Assembly (NCBI RefSeq): GCF_001661595.2
Contig: NZ_LYPF02000024.1
Span: forward strand, 20,450-84,449
Direction: 5' to 3'
Origin: Crocinitomix algicola
GTDB taxonomy: Bacteria > Bacteroidota > Bacteroidia > Flavobacteriales_D > Crocinitomicaceae
Length of the DNA: 64,000 nucleotides
Position 1 is the first letter of the stretch. Every line of letters starts with the position of its first letter. The notes beneath the pieces are model-generated. The model had not been told where the DNA came from. It saw only the letters and a program-made list of their open reading frames with translations, and did no database searches. Positions 35,792 through 46,675 of the stretch are shown here, piece after piece. The position numbers were made by a program, and so were the translations under genes.

Positions 35792-37999
35792 ATGAAAGAG
35801 CATTCACAAGAAATCGATTTAGAAAAAGAAAGACAGGATATATTAAAAGCTTACAAAGGATTATTACGCGCGAGTAAATCTATTCGCAATCGTGAAGACA
35901 CACGAATGATACGAAAAGCTTTTGATGTTGCGGTTGATGCACATAAAGATATGCGTCGAAAAAGCGGTGAACCCTATATTTTTCATCCTATTGCTGTTGC
36001 AAGGATTTGTGCTGAAGAAATGGGACTTGGGGCAACCGCTATTGTCTGTGCACTGCTCCATGATACAGTGGAAGACACCCATATGACTTTAAATGATATT
36101 GAAGAGTTGTTTGGATTAAAAGCACGAACAATTATTAACGGGCTAACTAAAATCCCAGAAGTCTTTGATGAAAACATCTCCATACAAGCCGAAAACTTTA
36201 GAAAATTAATCCTCACAATTTCTGATGATCTTCGTGTGGCATTTATAAAAATTGCTGATCGTTTGCATAATATGCGAACCTTAGACTCCATGCGTCCAGA
36301 CAAACAATTAAAAATTGCGTCTGAAACTGAATTTTTATACGCTCCACTTGCGCATCGTCTCGGTTTTAACGCAATTAAAAATGAATTTGAAGAAATAATT
36401 TTCAAATACAAAGAGCCAGAAATCTATACTCAGCTCGAACAAAAATTAGAAAAAACTGCTGCTGTTAGAAATCGATTTATTCGTCAATTTAGTCTACCAA
36501 TTAAGCAAAAATTAGAAGAAGAAGGATATAGTTTTAGTATTAAAGCCCGCACCAAAAGCATTCCTTCAATATTTAAAAAGATTCAAAACAAAAACGTTAC
36601 TTTCGATGAAATATACGACATTTTTGCGATACGTATCATTTTTGACACTCCACTTGTAAAGGAAAAATCTGATGCATGGAAAATTTATAGCGTCGTAACG
36701 GATTATTATCAACCTAACCCTGATCGTTTAAGAGACTGGATCTCTATCCCAAAAGCCAATGGATACGAATCATTACATACAACGGTGATGAGTCCTTCAG
36801 GAAAATGGGTTGAAGTTCAAATAAGAAGCAAACGAATGGATGAAATAGCCGAAAAAGGCTATGCTGCACACTGGAAATATAAAGAAAACAAATCTACTGA
36901 GAGTACTTTTGATCGTTGGATTGGGGAAATTCGAGAATTACTAGAAAATCCAAACTCAGACGCCGAAGAATTCATCAATGAGTTTAAACTCAATCTATTC
37001 AGCGACGAAATATATATTTTTACTCCGAAAGGAGACCTGCGCGTATTGCCAAAAAACTCTACAACCCTCGATTTTGCATTCGACATTCACACTGACATCG
37101 GTTTATCCTGCATAGGTGCTAAGGTGAACAGTAAATTAATGCCCTTAAGTCATGTTCTAAAGAGCGGTGATCAGGTAGAGATTTTGCGATCAAACAAGCA
37201 AAAACCTAAAGAAGACTGGTTAAAATTCGTTGCTACAGCTCGAGCTAAATCTAAAATTAAATCGGCCCTAAAGGACGAACAAAAACGAATTGCAGCTGAT
37301 GGGAAGGAGATTTTACAACGAAAATTAAGTCAGATGAAAGTCAACTTTTCTAGTGAAAATATCGCTTCGATAGAAAAGTTTTTTGGAATCAAAGGGGCTA
37401 CAGAACTTTACTTTCAAATTGCAAAAGGCAAATTAAACCTTTCTAAGCTAAGAGAGTTAAAGGTTGATAACAAAACATTCGTATTACCTAAACCAAAAAC
37501 TGAAACTAAGGAAACAGATTTTGTTGAAATTATGACTGCGGTTGATCAAAAGAAAGACACCATAGTCATTGGCGATGATTTTAAGGAATTTGAATATAAA
37601 TTAGCGAACTGCTGTAATCCCATTCCTGGGGATCGTGTTTTCGGTTTTATAACTGTTTCTGAAGGAATTAAAATTCACCGAACAAATTGTCCGAACGCAA
37701 CTCAACTGATGTCAAACTACGCATACCGCGTTTTGAAAGCACAATGGAAAAGTGACCGTATTCGTGAACGTTTGTGTGGCTTGTTAATTACCGGAATAGA
37801 TGATATGGGGATTGTAAACAATATGACCAATATAATCTCAATGCAACATGAAGTCAATATGAAGTCTATCAGTTTTGAATCAAACGATGGAATTTTCGAA
37901 GGAAAAATAATGTTATACGTTTATGACACCGAACATTTGGATGAATTAATTTTAAAGTTTGAGCAGATAGACGGAGTAAAATCAGTAGAAAGAATCTAG
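35792..37999 (+). CDS. spoT: RelA/SpoT bifunctional (p)ppGpp synthetase/hydrolase
   Basis: 735-aa long RSH protein. HD hydrolase domain (about 50-200, with HPIAVARICAEEMG and LLHDTVEDTHM; IADRLHNMRTLD), synthetase domain (about 245-360, RIIFDTPLV, GYESLHTTV), TGS domain (about 395-455, IFTPKGDLRVLP, STTLDFAF) and C-terminal ACT domain. Both catalytic domains look intact, so it should make and break (p)ppGpp in the stringent response. The length and order are standard for Bacteroidota. Confidence 0.95.
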   Translation: MKEHSQEIDLEKERQDILKAYKGLLRASKSIRNREDTRMIRKAFDVAVDAHKDMRRKSGEPYIFHPIAVARICAEEMGLGATAIVCALLHDTVEDTHMTLNDIEELFGLKARTIINGLTKIPEVFDENISIQAENFRKLILTISDDLRVAFIKIADRLHNMRTLDSMRPDKQLKIASETEFLYAPLAHRLGFNAIKNEFEEIIFKYKEPEIYTQLEQKLEKTAAVRNRFIRQFSLPIKQKLEEEGYSFSIKARTKSIPSIFKKIQNKNVTFDEIYDIFAIRIIFDTPLVKEKSDAWKIYSVVTDYYQPNPDRLRDWISIPKANGYESLHTTVMSPSGKWVEVQIRSKRMDEIAEKGYAAHWKYKENKSTESTFDRWIGEIRELLENPNSDAEEFINEFKLNLFSDEIYIFTPKGDLRVLPKNSTTLDFAFDIHTDIGLSCIGAKVNSKLMPLSHVLKSGDQVEILRSNKQKPKEDWLKFVATARAKSKIKSALKDEQKRIAADGKEILQRKLSQMKVNFSSENIASIEKFFGIKGATELYFQIAKGKLNLSKLRELKVDNKTFVLPKPKTETKETDFVEIMTAVDQKKDTIVIGDDFKEFEYKLANCCNPIPGDRVFGFITVSEGIKIHRTNCPNATQLMSNYAYRVLKAQWKSDRIRERLCGLLITGIDDMGIVNNMTNIISMQHEVNMKSISFESNDGIFEGKIMLYVYDTEHLDELILKFEQIDGVKSVERI

Positions 38000-38061
38000 T
38001 TCTTAAAACTTGCTTAAAATGTCCTTAAAATTGGTTAACTTTACAACCATAAGATTCCGCT

Positions 38062-38517
38062 ATGGAAAAAGAATTATTACAAGAAAAAGTTAAAAACATA
38101 TTTTGCGATTTTCTCGAAGAGAAAGGTCATCGTAAAACACCTGAGCGATTTGCTATTTTGGCTGAAATATACGCGCAAAAAGGACATTTTGATATCGAAT
38201 CACTGTATGTCAAAATGAAAAACAAGAACTATCGCGTAAGTCGTGCCACACTTTACAACACCATCGAATTATTATTAAGTTCTGATTTGGTTAGAAAACA
38301 TCAGTTTGGTAACAACATAGCACAATTTGAAAAATCTCATGGTTTCCAACAACACGACCATGTTATTTGCTCAAACACTGGTGAGGTTATTGAATTTTGT
38401 GATCCTCGAATTGAAAAAATAAAAGCGACGGTAGAAGAACTATTCAATGTTAAAATTCATCACCACTCACTTTATTTTTACGGAGAAAAACTAGACGATA
38501 AGTCGGATAAAAAATGA
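38062..38517 (+). CDS. fur: Fur family transcriptional regulator
   Basis: 151 aa. Winged-helix DNA-binding part ([39 protein letters not shown]) and dimerisation/metal part ([33 protein letters not shown]). The usual first CxxC zinc motif reads CSNT here, with only one Cys, so the structural Cys4 zinc site is altered while the regulatory His/Glu residues remain. It overlaps the STAS gene by four bases. Iron (Fur) as opposed to zinc or peroxide sensing is the most likely reading but not proven. Confidence 0.85.
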   Translation: MEKELLQEKVKNIFCDFLEEKGHRKTPERFAILAEIYAQKGHFDIESLYVKMKNKNYRVSRATLYNTIELLLSSDLVRKHQFGNNIAQFEKSHGFQQHDHVICSNTGEVIEFCDPRIEKIKATVEELFNVKIHHHSLYFYGEKLDDKSDKK

Positions 38518-38858
38518 GCTTAGAAATTTCAGTAAATCCACGCCAACAAGCAGATGAAATCTTATTAACTGGGAATGGCTTGATTGAGGATGATTTTGCG
38601 GAACTACTTCAAATTGTAGATGAACGTATTGCTGCCGCGCAACCAAACTTGGTTTTAAACCTTGAAAAAGTAAAAGTTTTAAACAGTCTTGGGCTCAACA
38701 CTTTGATTAAAATTTTCACAAAATGTAGGAATAATGGTGGCGACATGTACATTGTTAATATCTCGGATAAAATTAATCAAGTACTTTTGCTTACTAAATT
38801 AAATACAGTTCTTAATATTGCAACTTCTACTGAAGAAGCAGTAGAACTTTTGAATTAA
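38514..38858 (+). CDS. STAS domain protein (anti-sigma factor antagonist-like)
   Basis: 114-aa single STAS domain: [25 protein letters not shown] with Ser in the phospho-acceptor loop (NSLG), and MYIVNIS...[12 protein letters not shown] proteins are the switch component of partner-switching systems, phosphorylated by GHKL kinases and dephosphorylated by PP2C phosphatases. It overlaps the Fur stop (ATGA). Candidate partners elsewhere in the window are SiaB (5437) and the PP2C protein (43459), but linkage is inference. A strong terminator follows. Confidence 0.8.
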   Translation: MSLEISVNPRQQADEILLTGNGLIEDDFAELLQIVDERIAAAQPNLVLNLEKVKVLNSLGLNTLIKIFTKCRNNGGDMYIVNISDKINQVLLLTKLNTVLNIATSTEEAVELLN

Positions 38859-38886
38859 AGAAAAAGAAATTTCAAATCAAAGAAGG

Positions 38887-38930
38887 TCCATTTTGTTCAG
38901 GTGACGCCAACAAAATGGAGTTTTTTTTTT
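38887..38930 (+). terminator. Rho-independent terminator after fur-STAS
   Basis: Perfect 11-bp stem TCCATTTTGTT / AACAAAATGGA with an 11-base loop, then a ten-base T-run. Confidence 0.85.
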
Positions 38931-38983
38931 ATTTCTTAAACGAAAAGAATAAACTAAAACAAAGGCTAAAAACACAGGTTTAG

Positions 38984-40291
<1,308 letters not shown>

Positions 40292-40297
40292 TAAACA

Positions 40298-41836
40298 TTG
40301 TACAAACTCAATAAAATAGTATTAATGGCGCTTTTCTTAAGCGCCTTTTTTCTGCCTCAATCGGTTTTTTCCCAAGATAACCTTGTGCGTTTAGTTTTTG
40401 CTGAAGATGTTGTGAGCTCCGTTGAATTTCCAAACACTACCGTCGCAAAAGGTCATGTAGAGTTTAATCATGCGGGAAGCCGATTATTCTGTGATTCTGC
40501 TTTATTTTTTCAAGACAAAGACATTGTTCATGCTTATAGTAATGTCCAAATTAACCAAGGAGATACGGTAAATTTATTTTGTGACTCCCTAATTTTTGAT
40601 GGTAAAACCAATATTTCTAAACTATACTCTAATGTGCGCTTTCGAGATAATGAGTATTTGATGGTTACTGATTCGATGGAATATGATGGAAACCGGTCGG
40701 TCGGTGCTTATAAAAATCACGCAGTTATCACAAGTAGAAATGATGATTTACGTCTCACCTCAATAAAAGGCTATTATTATTCCAATAGCAAAACATTCTT
40801 TTTCAAGGATAGCGTGCATATAAAAGACCCTGAATACGAATTGTTTTCGGACACACTTGAATTTAGAACAAACACCAGCGACGCACATTTCCATGGACCA
40901 ACTACTATTCTTTTTGACTCGTCAAATGTACAATGTAAAAAAGGCATATACTTTTCAAAAAAAGACCTTGTTCAGTTATGGAATGGTGCAACCATTAACG
41001 AACCCGGCAGGAGATTTTACGCAGATAGCTTGATCTATAACCAAAAAGATGATTTTGGAGAAGGATTTTGTTTTGTCTCTTTGTATGACACCACTGAACA
41101 AGTACATTTTTTAGCAGACTACATGCTCAAAAAACCAAAAAACACGGAGATTATCCTGAAAAATAATGCACGAGTTTGGCAGTACGATGAAAAGGACTCC
41201 CTCTACCTGTCAGGCGATACAATATCTTATTATACAGATACGCTAACCAATAATAAATTGTCCATTGTTGAAAATAATGTTAATGTCATAAAAGGGGAAC
41301 TTTATATTGTATGTGATTCAGCTTATTTTAACGAACAAGACAGTATACTTAAACTTCATAAAGAACCAATAATGTGGAATGATCGGACACAACTTTTTGC
41401 GGACTCCATGTTTACAACTTTCTATGATGACGAATTCCACGACATGAAAATGTATCATAATGCCATGATCATTACAGAACATGAAAACGACTCTGTTCAT
41501 TATGACCAACTGAAAGGTAAATTTATGACCGCCCTATTAGATTCTGGTAAAGTCAAATCAGTACACATACATCAAAATGCACAAACCATGTACTATCCAA
41601 CTGAAACAGAAACAGACACAGCTGGTGTGGAAACAAAAAGATTATCTGGCCTAAACCAAATTGATTGCAATGAAATAATTGTACGATTTTTAAAGGGTGA
41701 AGTTCAAGAAGTGAATTTTATGGATCAACCTTCGGGTAAAATGCTCCCCATGAATCAAATCCCAGAGAAAGATCTTTTTTACAAAGGATTTAGATGGGAA
41801 ATTAATCGAAAACCAGACCGACCATTTCCTGAATAG
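40298..41836 (+). CDS. OstA/LptA-like organic solvent tolerance family protein
   Basis: 512 aa with a signal peptide (cleaved about VFSQ) and beta-jellyroll OstA/LptA repeats (AKGHVEFNHAGSRLFCDSALFF, GDTVNLFCDSLIFDG, repeated Y-x-x-N-x-V/A edges). LptA-type proteins form the periplasmic bridge that carries LPS to the outer membrane. The start is a TTG at 40298, which gives a positively charged N-region; an ATG at 40325 is the alternative. It follows purA by six bases. The length is greater than LptA, in the form usual for Bacteroidota. Confidence 0.82.
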   Translation: MYKLNKIVLMALFLSAFFLPQSVFSQDNLVRLVFAEDVVSSVEFPNTTVAKGHVEFNHAGSRLFCDSALFFQDKDIVHAYSNVQINQGDTVNLFCDSLIFDGKTNISKLYSNVRFRDNEYLMVTDSMEYDGNRSVGAYKNHAVITSRNDDLRLTSIKGYYYSNSKTFFFKDSVHIKDPEYELFSDTLEFRTNTSDAHFHGPTTILFDSSNVQCKKGIYFSKKDLVQLWNGATINEPGRRFYADSLIYNQKDDFGEGFCFVSLYDTTEQVHFLADYMLKKPKNTEIILKNNARVWQYDEKDSLYLSGDTISYYTDTLTNNKLSIVENNVNVIKGELYIVCDSAYFNEQDSILKLHKEPIMWNDRTQLFADSMFTTFYDDEFHDMKMYHNAMIITEHENDSVHYDQLKGKFMTALLDSGKVKSVHIHQNAQTMYYPTETETDTAGVETKRLSGLNQIDCNEIIVRFLKGEVQEVNFMDQPSGKMLPMNQIPEKDLFYKGFRWEINRKPDRPFPE

Positions 41837-41857
41837 TTCTAACTTTAAAATTACTAA

Positions 41858-42424
41858 ATGAATTCAATGAAGTATAGTAAAGGAAAAAAATTATTTGGCA
41901 TTCTACTCATCGTTAGCATCTCAATGATGCTTGTTTTATCCATTATTAGTGGTTTAAGTGGCGAGTTTGCAAGAGCTGCTAACTTGAAATTAATTCTTGT
42001 TTTATTTGGTTTTTCAGTTGCGTTTTCGGGTATTTATTTAATTCAGAACCATTGCTCGACAACAAAACCATCCATTAAAATTCTTATAAGCTTATTCGGT
42101 CTTGCTCTAGCTTTTTTAAATACAACCGCTGTATACAACGTTCTACCTTTTGTAAAACTCTACAATTGGCTCATAAGTGGAACCATTATATTTATTTTGC
42201 TCGTTCAACTTCAGTTACTAAATTGGGGGAATCAAGAACGACTTATTATGAAGTTATTATCGGTCATTCTTGTGCTTGCCAACTTGGCTTTAATTGTCTT
42301 TTTTATTGCCAAATGGAGTTTTCCTGAACTTAGTTTGCTTATAAATATTTCCATTTTAACAGGCTTGGCAAGTTTCATTTTAGGGTTAATCTTCTCAAAA
42401 AATAATTCTAACCTCAATCGCTAG
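41858..42424 (+). CDS. Hypothetical multi-pass membrane protein
   Basis: 188 aa with about six hydrophobic segments of 18-22 residues and almost no large loops; the C-terminus is Asn-rich (FSKNNSNLNR). I do not recognise a family. It sits between the OstA-like and LpxD-like genes, so a role in the outer envelope is possible by context only. The N-terminus has two close ATG codons (41858 and 41867). Confidence 0.6.
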   Translation: MNSMKYSKGKKLFGILLIVSISMMLVLSIISGLSGEFARAANLKLILVLFGFSVAFSGIYLIQNHCSTTKPSIKILISLFGLALAFLNTTAVYNVLPFVKLYNWLISGTIIFILLVQLQLLNWGNQERLIMKLLSVILVLANLALIVFFIAKWSFPELSLLINISILTGLASFILGLIFSKNNSNLNR

Positions 42425-42532
42425 GAGTTTCAGCAAGCCGTCATTAACATTTTTACATGGATAAGTAAAAATTGTCCACACTAATTCAAGGAAGATTTTC
42501 CAGTACTTTTATAATTGGAAAAAAGAATTAGA

Positions 42533-43462
42533 ATGAAATTTAACCGCGCTTATACCATTCAAGAAATTGCCGAGCTATTAAACGCACCGTTCGAAGGAAA
42601 CGATACATTGATAGTGACCGGTATTAATGAAATCCATAAAATTGAACCCGGTGAAATTGTATTCGTTGACCATCCCAAATACTACAAAAAAGCACTAAAT
42701 AGTGCCGCTGATTTAATTTTAATCGACCAGCGTGTAGATGAAATCCCTCCTGGAAAAGGGATAATTATTTGTGAAGCACCTTTTGATGCATTTAATCAAT
42801 TAACCAAACATTTTTCACCTACCAAAGTTTGGACAGGAGCTCATGGAGACAACTTTAGCCTTGGAGAAAACACAGCAATTTATCCCAATGTTATTATAGG
42901 ACATAATGTTTCAATTGGTAATAACTGCATGATTCATGCGGGGGTTGTAATTGGTGATCATACCGTAATTAAAGATGGTGTTACAATAGGTCCGAATTCA
43001 GTAATTGGGCACTATGCCTTTTATTACAAGAAAAAAGAAGGTATATATGATAGAATGCACACCTGTGGCAGGACGATTATTGAAGACAATGTCGAAATTG
43101 GAGCCCTTTCTACCATTGATAGGGGGGTGACTGGTGATACGATTATTGGAAAAGGGACTAAAATTGACAATCAGGTTCATGTTGGACATGATACCGTGAT
43201 TGGAGAAAATTGCCTCTTCGCTGCTAATGTTGGGATTGCGGGCTGTGTAGTTATCAAAAACAACGTAACCTTATGGGGACAAGTTGGGGTTGTCAGCGAT
43301 ATCACAATCAATGATAACGTAACTGTTCTGGGACAATCAGGTGTAGGAGGAGATTTAGAAGAAGGCAAAACCTACTTCGGCTCACCATGTGGCGAAGCAC
43401 GATCTAAATTCAAAGAATTAGCAGCATTTAAACGGCTGCCTTCAATCATTGAAAATTTATGA
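42533..43462 (+). CDS. lpxD: UDP-3-O-acylglucosamine N-acyltransferase-like protein
   Basis: 309 aa. N-terminal uridine-binding domain (about 1-100; [20 protein letters not shown]) and a left-handed parallel beta-helix of hexapeptide repeats (about 105-265), with the catalytic His in [10 protein letters not shown] and the [19 protein letters not shown] coil. LpxD adds the N-linked acyl chain in lipid A synthesis. Bacteroidota often hold a second LpxD-like gene; this may be that paralogue, since no lpxA/lpxC are adjacent. The stop overlaps the phosphatase start. Confidence 0.85.
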   Translation: MKFNRAYTIQEIAELLNAPFEGNDTLIVTGINEIHKIEPGEIVFVDHPKYYKKALNSAADLILIDQRVDEIPPGKGIIICEAPFDAFNQLTKHFSPTKVWTGAHGDNFSLGENTAIYPNVIIGHNVSIGNNCMIHAGVVIGDHTVIKDGVTIGPNSVIGHYAFYYKKKEGIYDRMHTCGRTIIEDNVEIGALSTIDRGVTGDTIIGKGTKIDNQVHVGHDTVIGENCLFAANVGIAGCVVIKNNVTLWGQVGVVSDITINDNVTVLGQSGVGGDLEEGKTYFGSPCGEARSKFKELAAFKRLPSIIENL

Positions 43463-44700
43463 TGAATGCTCAGCATCAAATAGTCGAAGAGTTAGAGCAT
43501 CGGTTACTTTCAAATGAGTTTAAACTAAACTCACTTTTGGAAGTTACTAAATCCATTAATTTCAACAAGCCAGTCAGCGAGCTGTTGGAGATTTACAACT
43601 TTATCCTTAGGGAACAATTAGGTTTTCGAAAATTTGTCCTGTATAATCATCAAGAAGAGTGGCGAATTATATCAAAAATTGGTGTAAAAGGAAAAATAAA
43701 AGACTTAAATATTGAACGAGATATTTCTAAATTCAAAGAAATAACAATGATTGAGTCGTCTCACAAAAAATCCTTGAACAATTTTGATGTAATTATTCCT
43801 GTATATCATAAAGAAAAACCCCTAGCCTATTTATTTCTCGCGGGAATTAAGGATAAAAACCAATCGAATAAAGAAACATTTAACAACCTGAATTTTATAC
43901 AAACCCTTACAAATATTATTGTAGTTGCGATAGAAAATAAGAGGTTAGCGAATGAAAGTATGAAACAACAACGCGTTAAACAAGAGCTCGAAGTTGCTTC
44001 TGAAATGCAACGATTACTCTTTCCTTCCGATTTACCTTCGAATAATAAAATTGATATTTCAGCCAAATATCTTTCTCATCACAAAGTAAGTGGAGATTAT
44101 TATGATTATATACGTCTCAATAAGGACGAATTTATCGTCTGTATTGCTGACGTTTCAGGAAAAGGAATATCTGCAGCCATGTTAATGGCAAATTTTCAAG
44201 CGACGGTAAGAACATTATATAACTATCAAAGGCTTGATTTAGAAGAATTAGTTACGACACTAAACAACAAGGTATTTACCAGTGCGAATGGCGAAAAATT
44301 TATCACTTTTTTCATTGCTGAATACAATGCCAAAACGCGTAAATTAAAATACGTTAACGCTGGTCATAATTGGCCAATCTTAATTCGTGGTAATTCGTCT
44401 CAATTCTTAAACAAAGGATGTATTGGACTAGGGATGTTAGAAGAATTACCCTTTTTGGAAAGTGCTGAGATTGAGATAGAACACAACACCACCTTAATAC
44501 TGTACACAGATGGAGTTGTCGAATTAGAAAACACAACTGAAGAACAGTTTGAAACCGAACGCCTAACGAAAATTGTTCAGAGCTTTTACCCCTTATCAAT
44601 GGAGGATTTAAACGAAATTGTTTTTAGCAAATTGGATGATTGGCGAGGGCCAAAGAACTATGTTGATGATACCGCAATATTAAGTTGCAGAATTTTTTAA
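43459..44700 (+). CDS. GAF-PP2C (SpoIIE) serine/threonine phosphatase
   Basis: 413 aa. The N-terminal half has a GAF-like sensory fold and a coiled segment ([22 protein letters not shown]). The C-terminal SpoIIE PP2C domain (about 190-413) has [45 protein letters not shown] and DDTAILSC; all metal-binding Asp positions are present. It is overlapped by lpxD (ATGA). Such enzymes dephosphorylate STAS proteins or SiaC-type partners; in this genome the SiaC at 5990 and STAS at 38514 are candidates. Confidence 0.88.
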   Translation: MMNAQHQIVEELEHRLLSNEFKLNSLLEVTKSINFNKPVSELLEIYNFILREQLGFRKFVLYNHQEEWRIISKIGVKGKIKDLNIERDISKFKEITMIESSHKKSLNNFDVIIPVYHKEKPLAYLFLAGIKDKNQSNKETFNNLNFIQTLTNIIVVAIENKRLANESMKQQRVKQELEVASEMQRLLFPSDLPSNNKIDISAKYLSHHKVSGDYYDYIRLNKDEFIVCIADVSGKGISAAMLMANFQATVRTLYNYQRLDLEELVTTLNNKVFTSANGEKFITFFIAEYNAKTRKLKYVNAGHNWPILIRGNSSQFLNKGCIGLGMLEELPFLESAEIEIEHNTTLILYTDGVVELENTTEEQFETERLTKIVQSFYPLSMEDLNEIVFSKLDDWRGPKNYVDDTAILSCRIF

Positions 44701-44727
44701 GTCCAAATATTAAAAATATCGGTGCAT

Positions 44728-44757
44728 AAAAAAAGACAGCAATTAGCTGTCTTTTTT
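44728..44757. terminator. Bidirectional terminator
   Basis: Stem AAAAAGACAGC / GCTGTCTTTTT with loop AATTA, A-run before and T-run after. It serves the PP2C gene (+) and folE (-). Confidence 0.85.
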
Positions 44758-44773
44758 AGGTTTTTTCACGGAA

Positions 44774-45445
44774 TTATAAAGTTACTTTCATTTGCAGATA
44801 TTGCATTAATTCTTTACGAACCTCAGGTTCTTTAAATCGACCGCCAAACTCGCTTGTTACAGTACTACTTTGAATATCTCTTATCCCTCTTGAATTGACA
44901 CAAAGATGTTTTGCATCAATAATACAAGCCACATCATCTGTACCTAAATATTTTTGAAGATGATTAACAATCTGCATTGTCAAACGCTCTTGCACTTGAG
45001 GACGTTTTGCGTAGTAATCCACGATTCTGTTCATCTTAGAAAGACCAATCACTTTTCCCTCTGAAAAATAAGCTACATGGGCTTTTCCTACAATTGGTAA
45101 AAAATGATGCTCACAAGTAGAATACACTGTAATATCTTTTTCAACCAACATCTCGTTGTATTTGTATTTATTATCAAAAGTAGATGATGTTGGCGCTTTT
45201 GCCGGATTTAATCCGCCAAAAATTTCTTTCACATACATTTTTGCTACCCTTTTGGGTGTTCCACTGAGACTGTCATCCGTTAAATCCAATCCCAAAGTCT
45301 GCATTATTTGCTCGAAGTGCTCTTCGATTTTTGCAATTTTTTCGTCGTCGGACAGTTCAAAGGCATCACTCCTCATAGGCGTGTCTCCGGAGCTCATTAT
45401 GTGATTGTCTCCTACCTCGTCAATTATGTCTAAACCGTTTTTCAT
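44774..45445 (-). CDS. folE: GTP cyclohydrolase I
   Basis: GTP to 7,8-dihydroneopterin triphosphate, entry to folate. 223 aa. Zinc ligands in STCEHHFLPIVG and HLCVNSRG; catalytic-loop ISKM-type GLSKMNRIVDYYAKRPQVQERLT. The N-terminal 40 residues precede the core. pabB, on the p-aminobenzoate branch of folate, is at 60171. A good promoter precedes the gene. Confidence 0.96.
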   Translation of the reverse strand: MKNGLDIIDEVGDNHIMSSGDTPMRSDAFELSDDEKIAKIEEHFEQIMQTLGLDLTDDSLSGTPKRVAKMYVKEIFGGLNPAKAPTSSTFDNKYKYNEMLVEKDITVYSTCEHHFLPIVGKAHVAYFSEGKVIGLSKMNRIVDYYAKRPQVQERLTMQIVNHLQKYLGTDDVACIIDAKHLCVNSRGIRDIQSSTVTSEFGGRFKEPEVRKELMQYLQMKVTL

Positions 45446-45464
45446 TTTATATATATAATTAGTG

Positions 45465-45495
45465 CAAATTTAGGGATATTTTCCCTTACCCCCAA
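45465..45495 (-). promoter_or_regulatory. Promoter of folE
   Basis: On the minus strand TTGG (45495-45492), a 19-bp spacer, and TAAATTTG (45472-45465), the last an exact TAnnTTTG. It lies 19 bp before the ATG. Confidence 0.6.
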
Positions 45496-45610
45496 TCTTA
45501 TCTCATAATATCAATAGCCTGTTCTTAATCTTACAACAAAATCACGCCGTCTTTTGTTCGTTTATCCTCCTTATTTCTTACAGTTAGCTATCTTTACCTT
45601 TTTTATAACC

Positions 45611-46066
45611 ATGGAGAATCCTTTAAAAAAAGAACTGTTGGATCGATGTTATCGTTATTTAAACGATCGTATAGATACGTACAAAAATGCGATTGAAGAA
45701 GCACAGGGTTGCGCAAATAACGAAACTAAAAGTACAGCAGGTGACAAGCACGATACTTCAAGAGCTATGATGCAACTTGCTGTTGAGCAAAATGGGAAAC
45801 ACCTTGCAGAGGCCGAAAAATTAAAGGGTATTCTCGTTCAAATTGATCCCGATAAAACAATAACTACGGTTAGTCTTGGGAGTATTGTCTTTACCGACAA
45901 GGGAAACTTTTTTCTTTCAATTAGTGCCGGCAAAATAGAATCAAATCAAACTGTATTTTTTGCAATTTCTCCGGGTTCTCCAATTGGACAGGCCCTTCGT
46001 AATCATAAAAAAGGAGATGATTTTAACTTCAATGGGAATTGTTATCACATTTTAGATATCCAATAG
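45611..46066 (+). CDS. GreA/GreB C-terminal-like domain protein
   Basis: 151 aa. An N-terminal helical half (KELLDRCYRYLNDRIDTYKNAIEEAQ, with NNETKSTAGDKHDTSRAMM) and a C-terminal FKBP-like fold related to the GreA/GreB RNA polymerase-binding domain (VSLGSIVFTDKGNFFLSIS, FAISPGSPIGQALRN). Bacteroidota members are often misnamed 3-oxoacyl-ACP synthase. It may bind RNA polymerase, by family resemblance only. ATG at 45611 is chosen over an open upstream extension of 19 hydrophobic codons. It converges with bioD and overlaps it by 15 bp. Confidence 0.72.
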   Translation: MENPLKKELLDRCYRYLNDRIDTYKNAIEEAQGCANNETKSTAGDKHDTSRAMMQLAVEQNGKHLAEAEKLKGILVQIDPDKTITTVSLGSIVFTDKGNFFLSISAGKIESNQTVFFAISPGSPIGQALRNHKKGDDFNFNGNCYHILDIQ

Positions 46067-46675
46067 TGCAGCTTGCTCACGAACAAAGGTTTTTAAATCA
46101 CCTTTCAGTATAGGAACTTTACCTATACATTTCACTCCCGTATTCGCTAAAATTACCTTTTCTGTTTCCAAATTTGGTTCACCATTAAATATAATGCCTG
46201 CAATATTTATATTCCGCTGCTCTAACAATTCAATACTCAATAAAGTGTGATTTATACTTCCCAAGTAATTCTTAGAAACTAAAATCACCTCATCGGCAAC
46301 TTCGGGAATTAAATCAATAATTAAATCACCATCATCATTTAATGGAACCATTAACCCCCCAGCTCCTTCAATCACAAGGTGATTATCAGTTTCTGGAACA
46401 ACAAATGCGTCTGGAGCTAAACGAATTCCATCAATCCTAGCTGCAGCATGCGGCGACATAGGTTCTGTCAATAAAAATTGTTCTGACAAAATTGTTGTCT
46501 GCATATTTGAAATTGCATTTTTTACCCAATCAGAATCTAATTGATCTAGTTCTCCTGCTTGTACAGGTTTCCAATAATCAGCTTTTAGAGCTTCGACAAC
46601 AATAGCGGAGCAAAATGTTTTTCCTATTTCTGTTCCAATTCCCGAAACAAAAATTCTTTTACGATTTTCTGCCAT
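46052..46675 (-). CDS. bioD: Dethiobiotin synthetase
   Basis: ATP-dependent ring closure of diaminopelargonate. 207 aa. P-loop GIGTEIGKTF (about 12-21; usual GTDTGVGKT), KPVQAG, EGAGGLMVPL. Third in the bioB-bioF-bioD run, and its ATG overlaps the bioF stop (TAATG). bioA and the pimeloyl-synthesis genes (bioC, bioH/G) are not in the window. Confidence 0.92.
   Translation of the reverse strand: MAENRKRIFVSGIGTEIGKTFCSAIVVEALKADYWKPVQAGELDQLDSDWVKNAISNMQTTILSEQFLLTEPMSPHAAARIDGIRLAPDAFVVPETDNHLVIEGAGGLMVPLNDDGDLIIDLIPEVADEVILVSKNYLGSINHTLLSIELLEQRNINIAGIIFNGEPNLETEKVILANTGVKCIGKVPILKGDLKTFVREQAALLDI

Noticed and set aside
38514..38858. Fused part of Fur
   Set aside because: It has its own ATG and stop, in a different frame from fur, with a full STAS domain.
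45554..45610. Upstream extension of the GreA-C-like gene
   Set aside because: The hydrophobic codons would form a false signal, and the ATG at 45611 fits the conserved MENPLKKELLDR start.
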